From: Gordius sp. MW1
Taxonomy: Eukaryota > Nematomorpha > Gordioida > Gordea > Gordiidae
Direction of reading: 5' to 3'
DNA: 64,000 bases
Assembly (NCBI GenBank): GCA_964036665.1
Contig: OZ038533.1
Location: 13,735,075 to 13,799,074 of the forward strand
In this document: positions 20,713 through 32,899 of the stretch, piece after piece
Position numbering within the stretch: position 1 is the stretch's first letter
How the letters are laid out: each line of letters starts with the position of its first letter
Notes under the pieces: generated by a model
Database searches by the model: none
What the model was told of the DNA's origin: nothing
The model's input: only the letters and a program-made list of their open reading frames with translations
Program-made: the position numbers and the translations under genes

Positions 20713-23700
20713 ATGACATTTGTCACCTGGGCGACCGCTAAACTTTCAAAAATCTTAATTTCAAAGGTGAAAAACATTTTTAAGCTCTTAGTGAGTCACA
20801 ATTTGAAAAAAAAATTTAAATCGCATCATAAATGTAGATTATGACATTTGTCACCTGGGCGACCGCTAAGCTTTCAAAAATTTTAATTTCAAAGGTGAAA
20901 AACATTTTATAAGTTCTTAGTGAGTCACAATTTGAAAAAAAATTTAAATCGCATCATAAACATAGATTATGACATTTGTCACCTGGGCGACCGCTAAACT
21001 TTTAAAAATCTTAATTTCAAAGGTGAAAAACATTTTTTAAGCTCTTAGTGAGTCACAATTTGAAAAAAAAAAATTTAAATCGCATCATAAATGTAGATTA
21101 TGACATTTGTCACCTGGGCGACCGCTAAACTTTCAAAAATCTTAATTACAAAGTTGAAAAACATTTTATAAGCTCTTAGTGAGTCACAATTTGAAAAAAA
21201 AATTTAAATCGCATCGTAAATGTAGATTATGACATTTGTCACCTGGGCGACCGCTAAACTTTCAAAAATCTTAATTTCAAAGGTGAAAAACATTTTTTAA
21301 GCGCTTGGTGAGTCACAATTTGAAAAAAAAAATTTAAATCGCATCATAAACATAGATTATGACATTTGTCACCTGGTAGACCGCTAAACTTTTAAAAATC
21401 TTAATTTCAAAGGTAAAAAACATTTTTTAAGCGCTTGGTGAGTCACAATTTGAAAAAAAAATTTAAATCGCATCATAAACAAGATTATGACATTCGTCAC
21501 CTGGGCGACCGCTAAACTTTTAAAAATCTTAATTTCAAAGGTGAAAAACATTTTTTAAGTTCTTAGTGAGTAACAATTTGAAAAAAAAATTTAATTCGCA
21601 TCATAAATGTAGATTATGACATTTGTCACCTGGGCGACCGCTAAACTTTCAAAAATCTTAATTACAAAGTTGAAAAACATTTTATAAGCTCTTAGTGAGT
21701 CACAATTTGAAAAAAAAATTTAAATCGCATCATAAATGTAGATTATGACATTTGTCACCTGGGCGACCGCTAAACTTTCAAAAATCTTAATTTCAAAGGT
21801 GAAAAACATTTTCTAAGCGCTTGGTGAGTCACAATTTGAAAAAAAAATTTAAATCGCATCATAAACATAGATTATGACTTTGTCACCTGGTAGACCGCTA
21901 AACTTTTAAAAATCTTAATTTCAAAGGTGAAAAACATTTTTTAAGCGCTTGGTGAGTCACAATTTGAAAAAAAAATTTAAATCGCATCATAAACAAAGAA
22001 TATGACATTTGTCACCTGGGCGACCGCTAAACTTTTAAAAATCTTAATTTCAAAGGTGAAAAACATTTTTTAAGTTCTTAGTGAGTCACAATTTGAAAAA
22101 AAATTTAAATCGCATCATAAACATAGATTATGACATTTGTCACCTGGGCGATCGCTAAACTTTTAAAAATCTTAATTTTAAAGGTGAAAAACATTTTTTA
22201 AGCGCTTGGTGAGTCACAATTTGAAAAAAAATTTAAATCGCATCATAAACATAGATTATGACATTTGTCACCTGGGCGACCGCTAAAGTTTTAAAAATCT
22301 TAATTTCAAAGGTGAAAAACATTTTTTAAGCGCTTGGTGAGTTACAATTTGAAAAAAAAATTTAAATCGCATCATAAACAAAGAATATGACATTTGTCAC
22401 CTGGGCGACCGCTAAACTTTTAAAAATCTTAATTTCAAAGGTGAAGAACATTTTTTAAGCGCTTGGTGAGTCACAAATTGAAAAAAAAAATTAAATCGCA
22501 TCATAAATGTAGATTATGACATTTGTCACCTGGGCGACCGCTAAACTTTCAAAAATCTTAATTTCAAAGGTGAAAAACATTTTATAAGTTCTTAGTGAGT
22601 CACAATTTGAAAAGAAAATTTAAATCGCATCATAAATGTAGATTATGACATTTGTCACCTGGGCGACCGCTAAATTTCAAAAATCTTAATTACAAAGTTG
22701 AAAAACATTTTATTAGCTCTTAGTGAGTCACAATTTGCAAAAAAAATTTAAATCGCATCATAAATGTAGATTATGACATTTGTCACCTGGGCGACCGCTA
22801 AACTTTCAAAAATCTTAATTTCAAAGGTGAAAAACATTTTTTAAGCTCTTAGTGAGTCACAATTTGAAAAAAAAATTTAAATTTCATAATAAACATAGAT
22901 TATGACATTTGTCACCTGAGCGACCGCTAAACTTTCAAAAATCTTAATTTCAAAGGTGAAAAACATTTTTTAAGTTCTTAGTGAGTCACAATTTGAAAAA
23001 AAAATTTAAATCGCATCATAAACATAGATTATGACATTTGTCACCTGGGCGACCCCTAAACTTTTAAAAATCTTAAATTCAAAGGTAAAAAACATTTTTT
23101 AAGCGCTTGGTGAGTCACAATTTGAAAAAAAAATTTAAATCGCATCATAAACAAGATTATGACATTCGTCACCTGGGCGACCGCTAAACTTTTAAAAATC
23201 TTAATTTCAAAGGTGAAAAACATTTTTTAAGTTCTTAGTGAGTAACAATTTGAAAAAAAAATTTAAATCGCATCATAAATGTAGATTATGACATTTGTCA
23301 CCTGGGCGACCGCTAAACTTTCAAAATTCTTAATTTCAAAGGTGAAAAACATTTTTTAAGCTCTTAGTGAGTCACAATTTGAAAAAAAAATTTAAATCGC
23401 ATCATAAATGTAGATTATGACATTTGTCACCTGGGCGACCGCTAAACTTTCAAAATTCTTAATTTCAAAGGTGAAAAACATTTTTTAAGCTCTTAGTGAG
23501 TCACAATTTGAAAAAAAAATTTAAATCGCATCATAAATGTAGATTATGACATTTGTCACCTGGGCGACCGCTAAACTTTCAAAATTCTTAATTTCAAAGG
23601 TGAAAAACATTTTTTAAGTTCTTAGTGAGTCACAATTTGAAAAAAAAATTTAAATCGCATCATAAACATAGATTATGACATTTGTCACCTGAGCGACCGC

Positions 23701-24597
23701 TAAACTTTCAAAAATCTTAATTTCAAAGGTGAAAAACATTTTTTAAGCGCTTGGTGAGTCACAATTTGAAAAAAAAAATTTAAATCGCATCATAAACATA
23801 GATTATGACATTTGTCACCTGGTAGACCGCTAAACTTTTAAAAATCTTAATTTCAAAGGTAAAAAACATTTTTTAAGCGCTTGGTGAGTCACAATTTGAA
23901 AAAAAAATTTAAATCGCATCATAAACAAGATTATGACATTCGTCACCTGGGCGACCGCTAAACTTTTAAAAATCTTAATTTCAAAGGTGAAAAACATTTT
24001 TTAAGTTCTTAGTGAGTAACAATTTGAAAAAAAAATTTAAATCGCATCATAAATGTAGATTATGACATTTGTCACCTGGGCGACCGCTAAACTTTCAAAA
24101 TTCTTAATTTCAAAGGTGAAAAACATTTTTTAAGCTCTTAGTGAGTCACAATTTGAAAAAAAAATTTAAATCGCATCATAAATGTAGATTATGACATTTG
24201 TCACCTGGGCGACCGCTAAACTTTCAAAAATCTTAATTTCAAAGGTGAAAAACATTTTATAAGTTCTTAGTGAGTCACAATTTGAAAAAAAAATTTAAAT
24301 CGCATCATAAACAAGATTATGACATTTGTCACCTGGGCGACCGCTAAACTTTTAAAAATCTTAATTTCAAAGGTGAAAAACATTTTTAAGTTCTTAGTGA
24401 GTCACAATTTGAAAAAAAAATTTAAATCGCATCATAAATGTAGATTATGACATTTGTCACCTGGGCGACCGCTAAACTTTTAAAAATCTTAATTTCAAAG
24501 GTGAAAAACATTTTTTAAGTTCTTAGTGAGTCACAATTTGAAAAAAAATTTAAATCGCATCATAAGCATAGATTATGACATTTACCCCATATATATT
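20713..24597 (-). repeat. 129-bp satellite array, inverted orientation
   Basis: About thirty monomers of the same satellite, all reverse-complemented relative to 19234-20712. The switch occurs at 20712/20713, where a forward monomer stops after gagctta and a reverse monomer starts at tgacatttgtcacc. Variant monomers (for example tagaccgc for gcgaccgc, or caaagaata for catagatta) recur in ordered groups, suggesting higher-order duplication. Confidence 0.95.
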
Positions 24598-25142
24598 TAT
24601 TTAACCACCTGTACAAAATTTTTATACCTAAAAACTCAAAATGTATATAATAACATGTCAAGTAAAAAATCAAATATACAATCTCATCTTATTATCGTGC
24701 AATCCATCATTTATGCTCAACATGCTTAATTTCTTATAAAACTATAATATAATAACTTTATAATATACCATGAGCAAATATTGTAAGTAACTAAAATAGT
24801 TTAACAAAAGCAATTCAATCTACTATCTGCTCGAATTTACTGCTCGAGCTCCTGCTAAATTTTTTAACAGATTTGGCTGCTATCGACTAACCTCTCGAGC
24901 ATTTTTACGTGCTATTGTTAAAACTATTGCACCGAACAGTTAGCTTAGCACTCATTGTGTTAGCATATTACCCAGCTAGTGTTTGTGCTCGAGCATAGCA
25001 CATAGTTAGCATTGCTAAAGTTAGCAATTTAACAACACTAGCTTTAGGGCCTGTAAGTGACTATGTGCTATAACTTTAGCGCATCCAAGCAACTATGCTA
25101 TGTAGATGGGAGGCGCTACGCGCGCTGGTGACTAATATACAT

Positions 25143-25456
25143 TATGCCGACCCACACAAAATCAAAACTATAATAATGTGCATGGTTGAATGCTTTAAGA
25201 TGTCGCAAATTATTATTAATTAAAGTCTTGTGTCACTCATTTCAAAAAATTAAAGGTATTTAATCAATGACTGAAGGTCAGTCAGTGAAGTTCATTAATT
25301 TGATGGAACAATATAGATTGATTGGAGCCTGATACTCTACTTTATTTATCAATTTGAAAAGACCATTAATAAAACTAATTTTTTAACTCAAAAAGTATCA
25401 TAATAAATATCCACACAATAAACAACTAGATTTAAGTAACCACTTAACTGTACAAA
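25143..25456. other. AT-rich, nothing recognised
   Basis: Lies between the nested hAT/TIR structure and the Helitron. No exon or repeat boundary seen. Confidence 0.45.
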
Positions 25457-25539
25457 TCTTATATATAAAAATGAAACTATGTATGTATGTATGTTTGTGT
25501 GTTTGTTTGATTGTGTTTGTTTGTATCTATGCCACCACC

Positions 25540-27310
25540 AAATTTGGAAAACTAACAGACCGATTTGGCTCAAAATTTCACAGTTTATTCCCCATACTCT
25601 GTCTGGAGCATGTTTTAAGATTTGTTTGAGCCAAATCGGTCCAGTAGTTTTTGAGGGGTCACGTTCTTTTGTTTTATACATTTTGGCACTTAATAAAGAC
25701 GTCCCTCAAAAACTACTAGACCGATTTGGCTCAAAATTTCACAGTTTATTCCCTATACTTCGGAGCATGTTTTAAGATTTGTTCGAGTCAAATCGGTCCA
25801 GTAGTTTTCGAGAAGTTACGTTTTTTGTTTTATACGTTGGTTTATACGTTTTGACACTTAATAAAGACGTCCCTCAAAAACTACTCGACCGATTTGGCTC
25901 AAAATTTCATACTTTATTCCCCATACTTCGGAGCATGTTTTAAGATTTGTTCAAGCCAAATCGGTCCAGTAGTTTTCGAGGGGTCATGATTTTTTGTTTT
26001 ATACGTTGGTTTATACGTTTTGACACTTAATAAAGACGTCCCTCAAAAACTACTGGTCCGATTTGGCTCAAAATTGCATACTTTATTCCCTATACTCCGG
26101 AGCATGTTTTAAAATTTGTTCAAGCCAAATCGGTCTAGTAGTTTTTGAGGGGTTAATAAATTTTAATATACTCTTTGCCAAATAATTACATATATGCTTT
26201 TTATTCCATATGATAAAAGATGCTTTTCCGTGTAAATTATATTATTGGATAAACTTATTTGGGTTACCCTCAAAAACTACTGGACCGGTTGGGCTCAAAA
26301 TTTCATACGGAGCATGTTTTAAGATTTGTTCGAGCCTAATCGGTCCAGTAGTTTTCGAGGGGTCACGTTTTTTTGTTTTATACGTTTTGACACTTAATAA
26401 AAACGTCCCTCAAAAACTACTGGACCGATTTCGCTTAAAATTTCATACTTTATTCCCTATACTCCGGAGTATGTTTTAAAATTTGTTCAAGCCAAATCGG
26501 TCCAGTAGTTTTTGAGGGGTTAATAAGTTTTAATATGCTCTTTACCAATTAATTACATATATGCTTTTTATTCCATATGATAAAAGATGCTTTTCCGTGT
26601 AAATTATATTATTGGATAAACTTATTTGGGTTCTATCTATACTGCGTTATGAATATTTTGTTTTTAGTCAATTATTCATAAAGTGTAAGTCTACAGTCAT
26701 TAGATACACTTAAAAAGTTTCTAGAACAAATAGATTCTCTACACTTATTTGATACCGAATTTATAACCAATATTTCTATTTAACTAATATGAAAAACGGA
26801 AGTAATTCAAATCAATTTAAAGCTAACATTCAAGCGTTGGAAGCTTTTTAAAGGTATTTTTATTGACTTATAGATGCATTCAGGGAGATGTGTTTGTTTG
26901 TATCTATGCCACCACCAAATTTGGAAAATTAACAGACCGATTTGGCTCAAAATTTCGCAGTTTATTCCCCATACTCTGGAGCATGTTTTAAGATTTCTTT
27001 CAGCCAAATCAGTCCAGTAGTTTTCGAGGGGTCACGTTCTTTTGTTTTATACGTTTTGGCACTTAATAAAGACGTCCCTCAAAAACTACTAGACCGATTT
27101 GGCTCAAAATTTCACAGTTTATTCCGCATACTTCAGATCATTTTTTAAGATTTGTTTGAGCTTAATCGGTCCTGTAGTTTTCGAGGGGTCGCGTTTTTTT
27201 GTTTTATACGTTGGTTTATACGTTTTGGCACTTAATAAAGACGTCCCTCAAAAACTACTAGACCGATTTGGCTCAAAATTTCACAGTTTATTCCCCATAC
27301 TTCGGAGCAT
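25540..27310. repeat. Roughly 165-bp tandem repeat with inverted cores
   Basis: Each unit has ctcaaaaactactggaccga and tttggctcaaaattt facing aagccaaatcggtccagtag in inverted orientation, then gaggggtcacg and cacttaataaagacgtccc. About eight full or partial units are present. Two copies of a separate roughly 100-bp spacer (ttccatatgataaaagatgc) interrupt them near 26200 and 26570. Apparent ORFs such as 26210-26479 are translated repeats. Confidence 0.85.
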
Positions 27311-27313
27311 TTT

Positions 27314-28608
27314 ATGTAAGTTTTAAAAAATGTAAAAATAGACAAAATTTCTCCTGTTTATAAACTATGATAATCTAAATCCTCTAAATTATGTTTTTCC
27401 AGATCTTCCAATCGATGGACGGTGGGGTGGAGAGGAGGGATGGCGGGCGCATAAAGGATTTATTTTCATCGTTTATGTAAATTTCATAAAATGTAAAAAT
27501 AGACAAAATATCTCCTGTTTATAAATTATGATAATCTAAACTGTCAATATTATGTTTTTCCAGATCTTCCAATCGAAGGACGGTGGGGTGGAGAGGAGGG
27601 ATGGCGGGCGCTTAAAGGATTTATTTTCATCGTTTATGTAAGTTTCAAAAAATGTAAAAATAGACAAAATTTCTCCTGTTTATAAACTATGATAATCTAA
27701 ATCCTCTAAACTATGTTTTTCCAGATCTTCCAATCGAAGGACGGTGGGGTGGAGAGGAGGGATGGCGGGCGCATAAAGGATTTATTTTCATCGTTTATGT
27801 AAGTTTTAAAAAATGTAAAAATAGACAAAATATCTCCTGTTTATAAACTATGATAATCTAAATCCTCTAAATTATGTTTTTCCAGATCTTCCAATCGAAG
27901 GACGGTGGGGTGGAGAGGAGGGATGGCGGGCGCATAAAGGATTTATTTTCATCGTTTATGTAAGTTTTAAAAAATGTAAAAATAGACAAAATTTCTCCTG
28001 TTTATAAACTATGATAATTTAAATCCTCTAAATTATGTTTTTCCAGATCTTCCAATCGAAGGACGGTGGGGTGGAGAGGAGGGATGGCGGGCGCATAAAG
28101 GATTTATTTTCATCGTTTATGTAAGTTTTAAAAAATGTAAAAATAGACAAAATTTCTCCTGTTTATAAACTATGATAATCTAAATCCTCTAAATTATGTT
28201 TTTCCAGATCTTCCAATCGAAGGACGGTGGGGTGGAGAGGAGGGATGGCGGGCGCATAAAGGATTTATTTTCATCGTTTATGTAAGTTTTAAAAAATGTA
28301 AAAATAGACAAAATTTCTCCTGTTTATAAACTATGATAATTTAAATCCTCTAAATTATGTTTTTCCAGATCTTCCAATTGAAGGACGGTGGGGTGGAGAG
28401 GAGGGATGGCGGGCGCATAAAGGATTTATTTTCATCGTTTATGTAAGTTTTAAAAAATGTAAAAATAGACAAAATTTCTCGTGTTTATAAACTATGATAA
28501 TCTAAATCCTCTAAATTATGTTTTTCTAGATCTTCTAATCGAAGGACGGTGGGGTGGAGAGGAGGGATGGCGGGCGCATAAAGGATTTATTTTCATCGTT
28601 TATGTAAG
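27314..28608. repeat. 161-bp tandem array, eight copies
   Basis: Units of 161 bp start at atgtaagtt (27314, 27475, 27636, 27797, then onward to about 28602) and differ by only a few bases. Each contains tagacaaaat, tttttccagatcttccaat and the purine-rich ggacggtggggtggagagga. The low divergence implies recent expansion. Confidence 0.92.
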
Positions 28609-28899
28609 TAAAAAGTAGAACATATAGATATTAATTGGTAGTTTTTTTCTTATTTAAATTTTTTATTTTTTTAATATTTTTAGTAGGGCAAAACAACGTT
28701 TGCCGGGTCAGCTAGTAAGTATATATTAAACATAACATCAACTCCTTTTATATAATACACAAATAACAAAATTATAAATAAAATAAATTATGTTGAAATA
28801 GAATTTTTGAGTAACATTTCATCGCCTATGTAACCACTGCCTTTTAAAAATTGCTCGGGCTGCATCATATTGTAATCTTAAATAAGCAGCTTAAATAGT

Positions 28900-29713
28900 T
28901 CAAGAATTGGACATATCTTCTGTATTTTTAGAATAAAATTCTATTTCACTGTTATTATTTGGATGATGTTCAAGATCACCTTCAGACAAATCTTTAAAGC
29001 TGAATAAGTTAATAAAAGATTTATCTCACTCATATCTGATATTTGCTCAGAAAGATTTGATAGATCTTCATTTAAATTAACATTTACTATGAGCCATATC
29101 ACATCTAAAAAGGTATTATAAAAAAAAATAATTTTAAGAAACCCCCAAACCAAGTACCCCATGGGCTAAATATCTTTAATTGAGAAGTATATATCCCAGA
29201 TTTTTCAGGTGCTACAAATTGAACAGTAATTTCTTGCATTTCATTTGGCATTAAAGGGGATATTACTGGTAAAGGGTAGGTAAAAGTAACTTGATCGCCC
29301 ATATAATAGCACAATTTACATCCCTGAGGCCATGAAACTTTACCTATAAATCATAAATTCATATAATAATAATTGTACCATCATTTAAAACCTTATACGC
29401 CTTTTTAAATTCCTTAGCAACAGATACGTACATGTCCTCAGGACCATTAGCATCAGCAATATACTTCATTGAAAGCTGTGACAGAGGGACAGCGGTATCA
29501 TTATCATAAAACTCACATAAAGCATTTTGCAGGTTCCTTTTTTATATTATGACAATTTAAGTTATATTACCAATTATGCATTTCCAAAAAAAATGACGCA
29601 TCTAGTCTGTCAAGACGATGTTTAATCATATCTTGAAAGGTTGTTATAAGAACCTCTTTTTCACTTGTCTGTAGAGATTTCAAAATGCATGATAACTCAT
29701 TATCAATATCCAT
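28900..29713 (-). CDS. ILRUN: ILRUN-like protein (UBA-like plus NBR1-like FW domain)
   Basis: A five-exon host gene, 29571-29713, 29379-29536, 29143-29343, 29030-29104 and 28900-28991, predicted to give 222 aa. Introns of 34, 35, 38 and 38 bp have GT-AG ends and keep frame. The N-terminal UBA-like part reads MDIDNELSCILKSL...KEVLITTFQ...SFFLEMHNWNLQNAL. The NBR1-like immunoglobulin (FW) domain follows with SWPQGCKL, MGDQ, ISPLMPNEMQEITVQFVAP, SGIYTSQLKIFSPWGTWFGD and VIWLIVNV. In animals ILRUN regulates inflammation and lipid metabolism and dampens IRF3-p300/CBP signalling. The last splice site is ambiguous: a 30-bp alternative intron would give a different tail ending at 28941. The start matches the family N-terminus. 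Confidence 0.85.
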
Positions 29714-31508
29714 AATAAACCCTGAATGAATATAATCAGCTGTTAAACTCTAAGACCTTTAACAAGGTGCCCTATCAATTCGCCGAAAACAATCTTGCCG
29801 AATTCACCCTTGGATATTAACGAACATCTCTCCATTATCATATAAAAGGCCATAAATTGAGCACCTTTTTTTAATAATTATCAATTTTATTATAAGAAAT
29901 ACATGCCATTTAACTCTCCAATTTTTTCCCTTCATATATCGCTATGCGAAAATTGGAGTACTATATCTTCATATAATTCTAAACTTTTGAGTTTAAATTT
30001 TAAAATATGGTTTATTTTAAAACTACTTATTTATATAACTTAAAATTAATTTTGAATGTATACTGTTATTGTCAATAATACTGGGGCAAAATTTTTTTAT
30101 CTTTTTACTTTTTTTTAGATATTAATGCATTGCTTATAAAACAATGTTATAAATTTTCTTCAATTAAATTTAGCTAAATTGCTTTTATAGCAAGGCTTTG
30201 ATGATAATTTTTTAAAGCTCTTAAATATTATTAATTTATGAAAATATTTGTTAATTAGAATATTATATAATATTTATTTAACTTAAATGGATTTGATATT
30301 ATAACAATTATTAATAATGATATATTTCTTAAGACTAATTTTAGGAAATTAATCAGGGATCGTCTTTTATAATATGATATTTAATAAATGTGTAAATTTA
30401 TAAATCAATATTTTAAAAGGATGGAATAATATGGCATATTTTTAAACTAATCATGAGAATAACGACTGTTAGTCAAGGTGTAAGAGGAATGTTTTCTATT
30501 CAAAATAACATATCGATGACTTTTAATTGACATACACTTTGCACAATAAAATAATATACACAATATGAGTAATTAAAATTGTATTTATTCTAATATTATA
30601 TAAAAAAAGTCATTAAAATTTTATATTATTAGTAATTCGCCATGTAAACTTAAAATCATCGATGCTCAGTGTGTTATTTCATTTTTGATGATATTTAACA
30701 CTTAACGTAATTTGGATATTAGTTGTTTGATCAATTGGAACTAGCTTAAGATATTTCCAAATGCTAGTACAATATCGAGCACCATTATTAGTGCCAATCG
30801 CGTCCAGTGCCTAAATTTGAACCATAAACTAGTAGGTTTTGATTTAATTGTTAAAGAATCAACCCTAAAATGACTACATATATATATACAAATTAAATTA
30901 TACGCAAACATGGCAATATTAAATATATTGTGAATAAGAAGCAATAAAATATATGAGTTCTGATTCATATTTGGCTTTGATTGTTATAGCCTTGCAAGAA
31001 TTCCAGGTCTTTAGGTTAAAAGAAGCTTATTGTTAAACGTCCCCAAAGGGAACTTCCAACCAAAACTCTAAAAAGGCCACTACACCGTCTTTTTAAATAA
31101 TGATGAGACCGTCACCTCTCTTCTTTATACCCGCCTTTAGAGAGGATATCGAGGGAGACGGCAAGAAAACAAAATCCGCGTATGACGCTCTAGATTTATC
31201 CAGCCGTTACATTTATCAATTGTCAAGGCGGTGTTCATCCTCAATAGCTCCCTTTGACAGCACATCTACCGCCAACACTTCCAACCACAATATTACTTAA
31301 ATTTTGAGCCACGTCGCCCTCCGTTATAATTCACATTGGGATCAAATTTATATACACTAGATTGACTCATATTTCGCATATAAAAATTAACTGTGTTCGT
31401 TTTTAAACAATTTAATAATGATCAAATCAAGCTTTGAACTCTTTAAACCCAGGTTTTCATCCAGAAAATAGCTCCAAGGATTATATTTAAAAATGTTGGA
31501 GGTAAAAG
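29714..31508. other. AT-rich intergenic stretch
   Basis: Mostly featureless. It should contain the promoter of the minus-strand ILRUN-like gene, but no core element can be asserted. Two open stretches with coding-like composition, at 30741-30968 (minus) and 31100-31300 (plus), are the only candidates for exons. Confidence 0.45.
30741..30968 (-). CDS. Unidentified candidate membrane-protein exon
   Basis: A 75-codon minus-strand frame with two hydrophobic stretches, YILLLLIHNIFNIAMFAYNL and TRLALIMVLDIVLAFG, separated by a short polar segment containing KSKPTSLWFKFRHW. The Lys/Arg-flanked membrane-helix pattern looks protein-like. I cannot assign a family, and no partner exons were found. It could be a pseudogene or chance. 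Confidence 0.25.
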   Translation of the reverse strand: MNQNSYILLLLIHNIFNIAMFAYNLICIYICSHFRVDSLTIKSKPTSLWFKFRHWTRLALIMVLDIVLAFGNILS

Positions 31509-32507
31509 TAGAGTTGTTAAATTGTTCGCGTGAGCAATGCTCACGATGTGCTTTGCTCGAGCACGCACACTGAGTTGTTTAATAAGCGCGTTAGCACAAT
31601 CTGTGCTTGGTATTCGGTGCACTAGGCAGAAGTAGCATATAAAAATGCACGAGAGATGAGTCGAAGCAGCAAAATCTGTTCAAGCATTGAGCAGATTGCC
31701 CGAGCAGAAACACGGGCAAATATAGATTTGTTGGAAGCAATTGCTGCGAGTTACGCCGCGTTCGTGATGATGCGGGAAGCGAAAAAACGAAGTTAATTTT
31801 TGAGCTAATTTATCAAATTCTTCTACTTTTTTTTAATATCTTAATATTAATCGTGAAATTTATCATATATCACGAAAATAACAATTGTAAATAGTAGACG
31901 TTCATAATGAAACCGCAGACGATTATTTTTGCCCGCGGCAAAAAGCGAACGAAAATAAGATATAAATCATTTTGTAGTTTTCGCGCGATGGTTAAAAAAT
32001 TGAATTTGGTATGTATGTATTTTTTATATAATTTTAATGTTTATAGAATAATTACGATCTTATCAATGAATACCATTGATATATGATAAATTTTACGATG
32101 AATATAAAGATATTAAGAAAAAGAATAAAAAGTTTGATAAACAATAGTAGCCCAAAAATTCACTTCGCTTTTTTCGCTTCGCGCGTCATCACGAACGCCC
32201 CCTTAGTAACTTTAAAAACACTGGTCTACAAAAAAAATAACCGAGAAACGGTCAACATATTCCGATAGAGTTTTTTGTGGTGAAAACAAATATGTTTTTC
32301 GTTTTTTTCCTATACGTCAAGTTTTTTAGATATTTCGATTCAAAATTGCGAAAAGGACCGTTTTTGACACTTTTCGATGCTCAATATAGCAATATTGAAT
32401 GGCTAAAAAAATTTTTAACTTTCAAGTGGTAGAACCAACTTAGGGTAAAACACTGAAAAAAATTTCCTCTATTGTTTTTACTTTTTCCAATATATCGAAT
32501 TTCAATT

Positions 32508-32849
32508 AGTCCCTATGCGAAGCGGCATCCTTTGTCCCTCCCTCTTTATCTAAATGGGTTTATAACACTATACTCTTGGTGCATGTGAGTGATTGATGGA
32601 TGATGTAGGGGTGTGGGTGTGTAAGAGTAGTGGTATAATACGAGCTATTCCTCTAGTAGAGAGGGGGGATGACAGGCGTAGTAGTAGGAATAGTTCGTAT
32701 TAACCCACTACTCTTGCAGCCACCACACTCATCAATCACATACATGCACTAAGGGTACAGTGTTATATAAGCATATAAGCCAATTAGATAGAGAGGGAGG
32801 GAGGCTCAAAGAAAGCCGCGATTTCGCATAGGGATTAATTGCATTTTTA
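32508..32849. repeat. Foldback (hairpin) element of about 340 bp
   Basis: The left end attagtccctatgcgaagcg mirrors the right end cgatttcgcataggga. The arms continue inward with ccctccctct against agagggagggagg, and further pairs such as actactcttg. The whole stretch is close to one long imperfect hairpin. No coding content. Probably a MITE. Confidence 0.65.
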
Positions 32850-32899
32850 TATTTAAAAGTATTATATTATGTATCATAAATAAAATATAAACTTTGCCC

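Larger units (their letters stand above)
16894..25038. mobile_element. 8.1-kb TIR element (TA duplication) with a satellite core
   Basis: The ends read tagttgttaaattgct and agcaatttaacaacac next to TA dinucleotides (16892-16893 and 25039-25040). The inverted arms are several hundred bp long. The right arm is continuous (about 24570-25038). The left arm is split into 16894-17172 and 19067-19240 by another insertion. The core is inverted satellite. I found no transposase. A sister element with the same ends lies at 31511-33541. Confidence 0.75.
16717..25134. mobile_element. Short hAT MITE expanded to 8.4 kb by a nested element
   Basis: The outer ends are tagtgatggtgaa and gctggtgacta, with a perfect 8-bp duplication atatacat (16709-16716 and 25135-25142). 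Only about 270 bp belong to this element: 16717-16893 and 25039-25134. They consist of inverted gcgctaaagctatagcacatag-type motifs. The rest is the inserted TIR element. Confidence 0.8.
25457..28715 (+). mobile_element. Non-autonomous Helitron made of two tandem arrays
   Basis: The 5' end tcttatatataaaaatgaaac follows a host A, and the 3' end acgtttgccgggtcagctag precedes a host T. Both are characteristic Helitron termini: TC at the start, a hairpin-forming tail and CTAG at the end, inserted between A and T. No Rep/helicase is present. The interior is a 165-bp-class array followed by a 161-bp array. Confidence 0.85.

Noticed and set aside
19234-24597. CRISPR array
   Set aside because: No unique spacers; the whole 129-bp unit is repeated, and the context is eukaryotic.
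24526-24729. 67-codon plus-strand open frame
   Set aside because: It starts inside the reversed satellite and ends in the TIR arm; no domain, low-complexity AT-rich translation.
26210-27326. Series of 70-98-codon frames with repeated KDVPQKLLDRFGSK
   Set aside because: Translations of the 165-bp Helitron repeat, each broken at unit boundaries; not a gene family.
31100-31300. 66-codon plus-strand frame as a host exon
   Set aside because: Locally higher GC and balanced residues, but no domain or clear splice sites; it cannot be supported.
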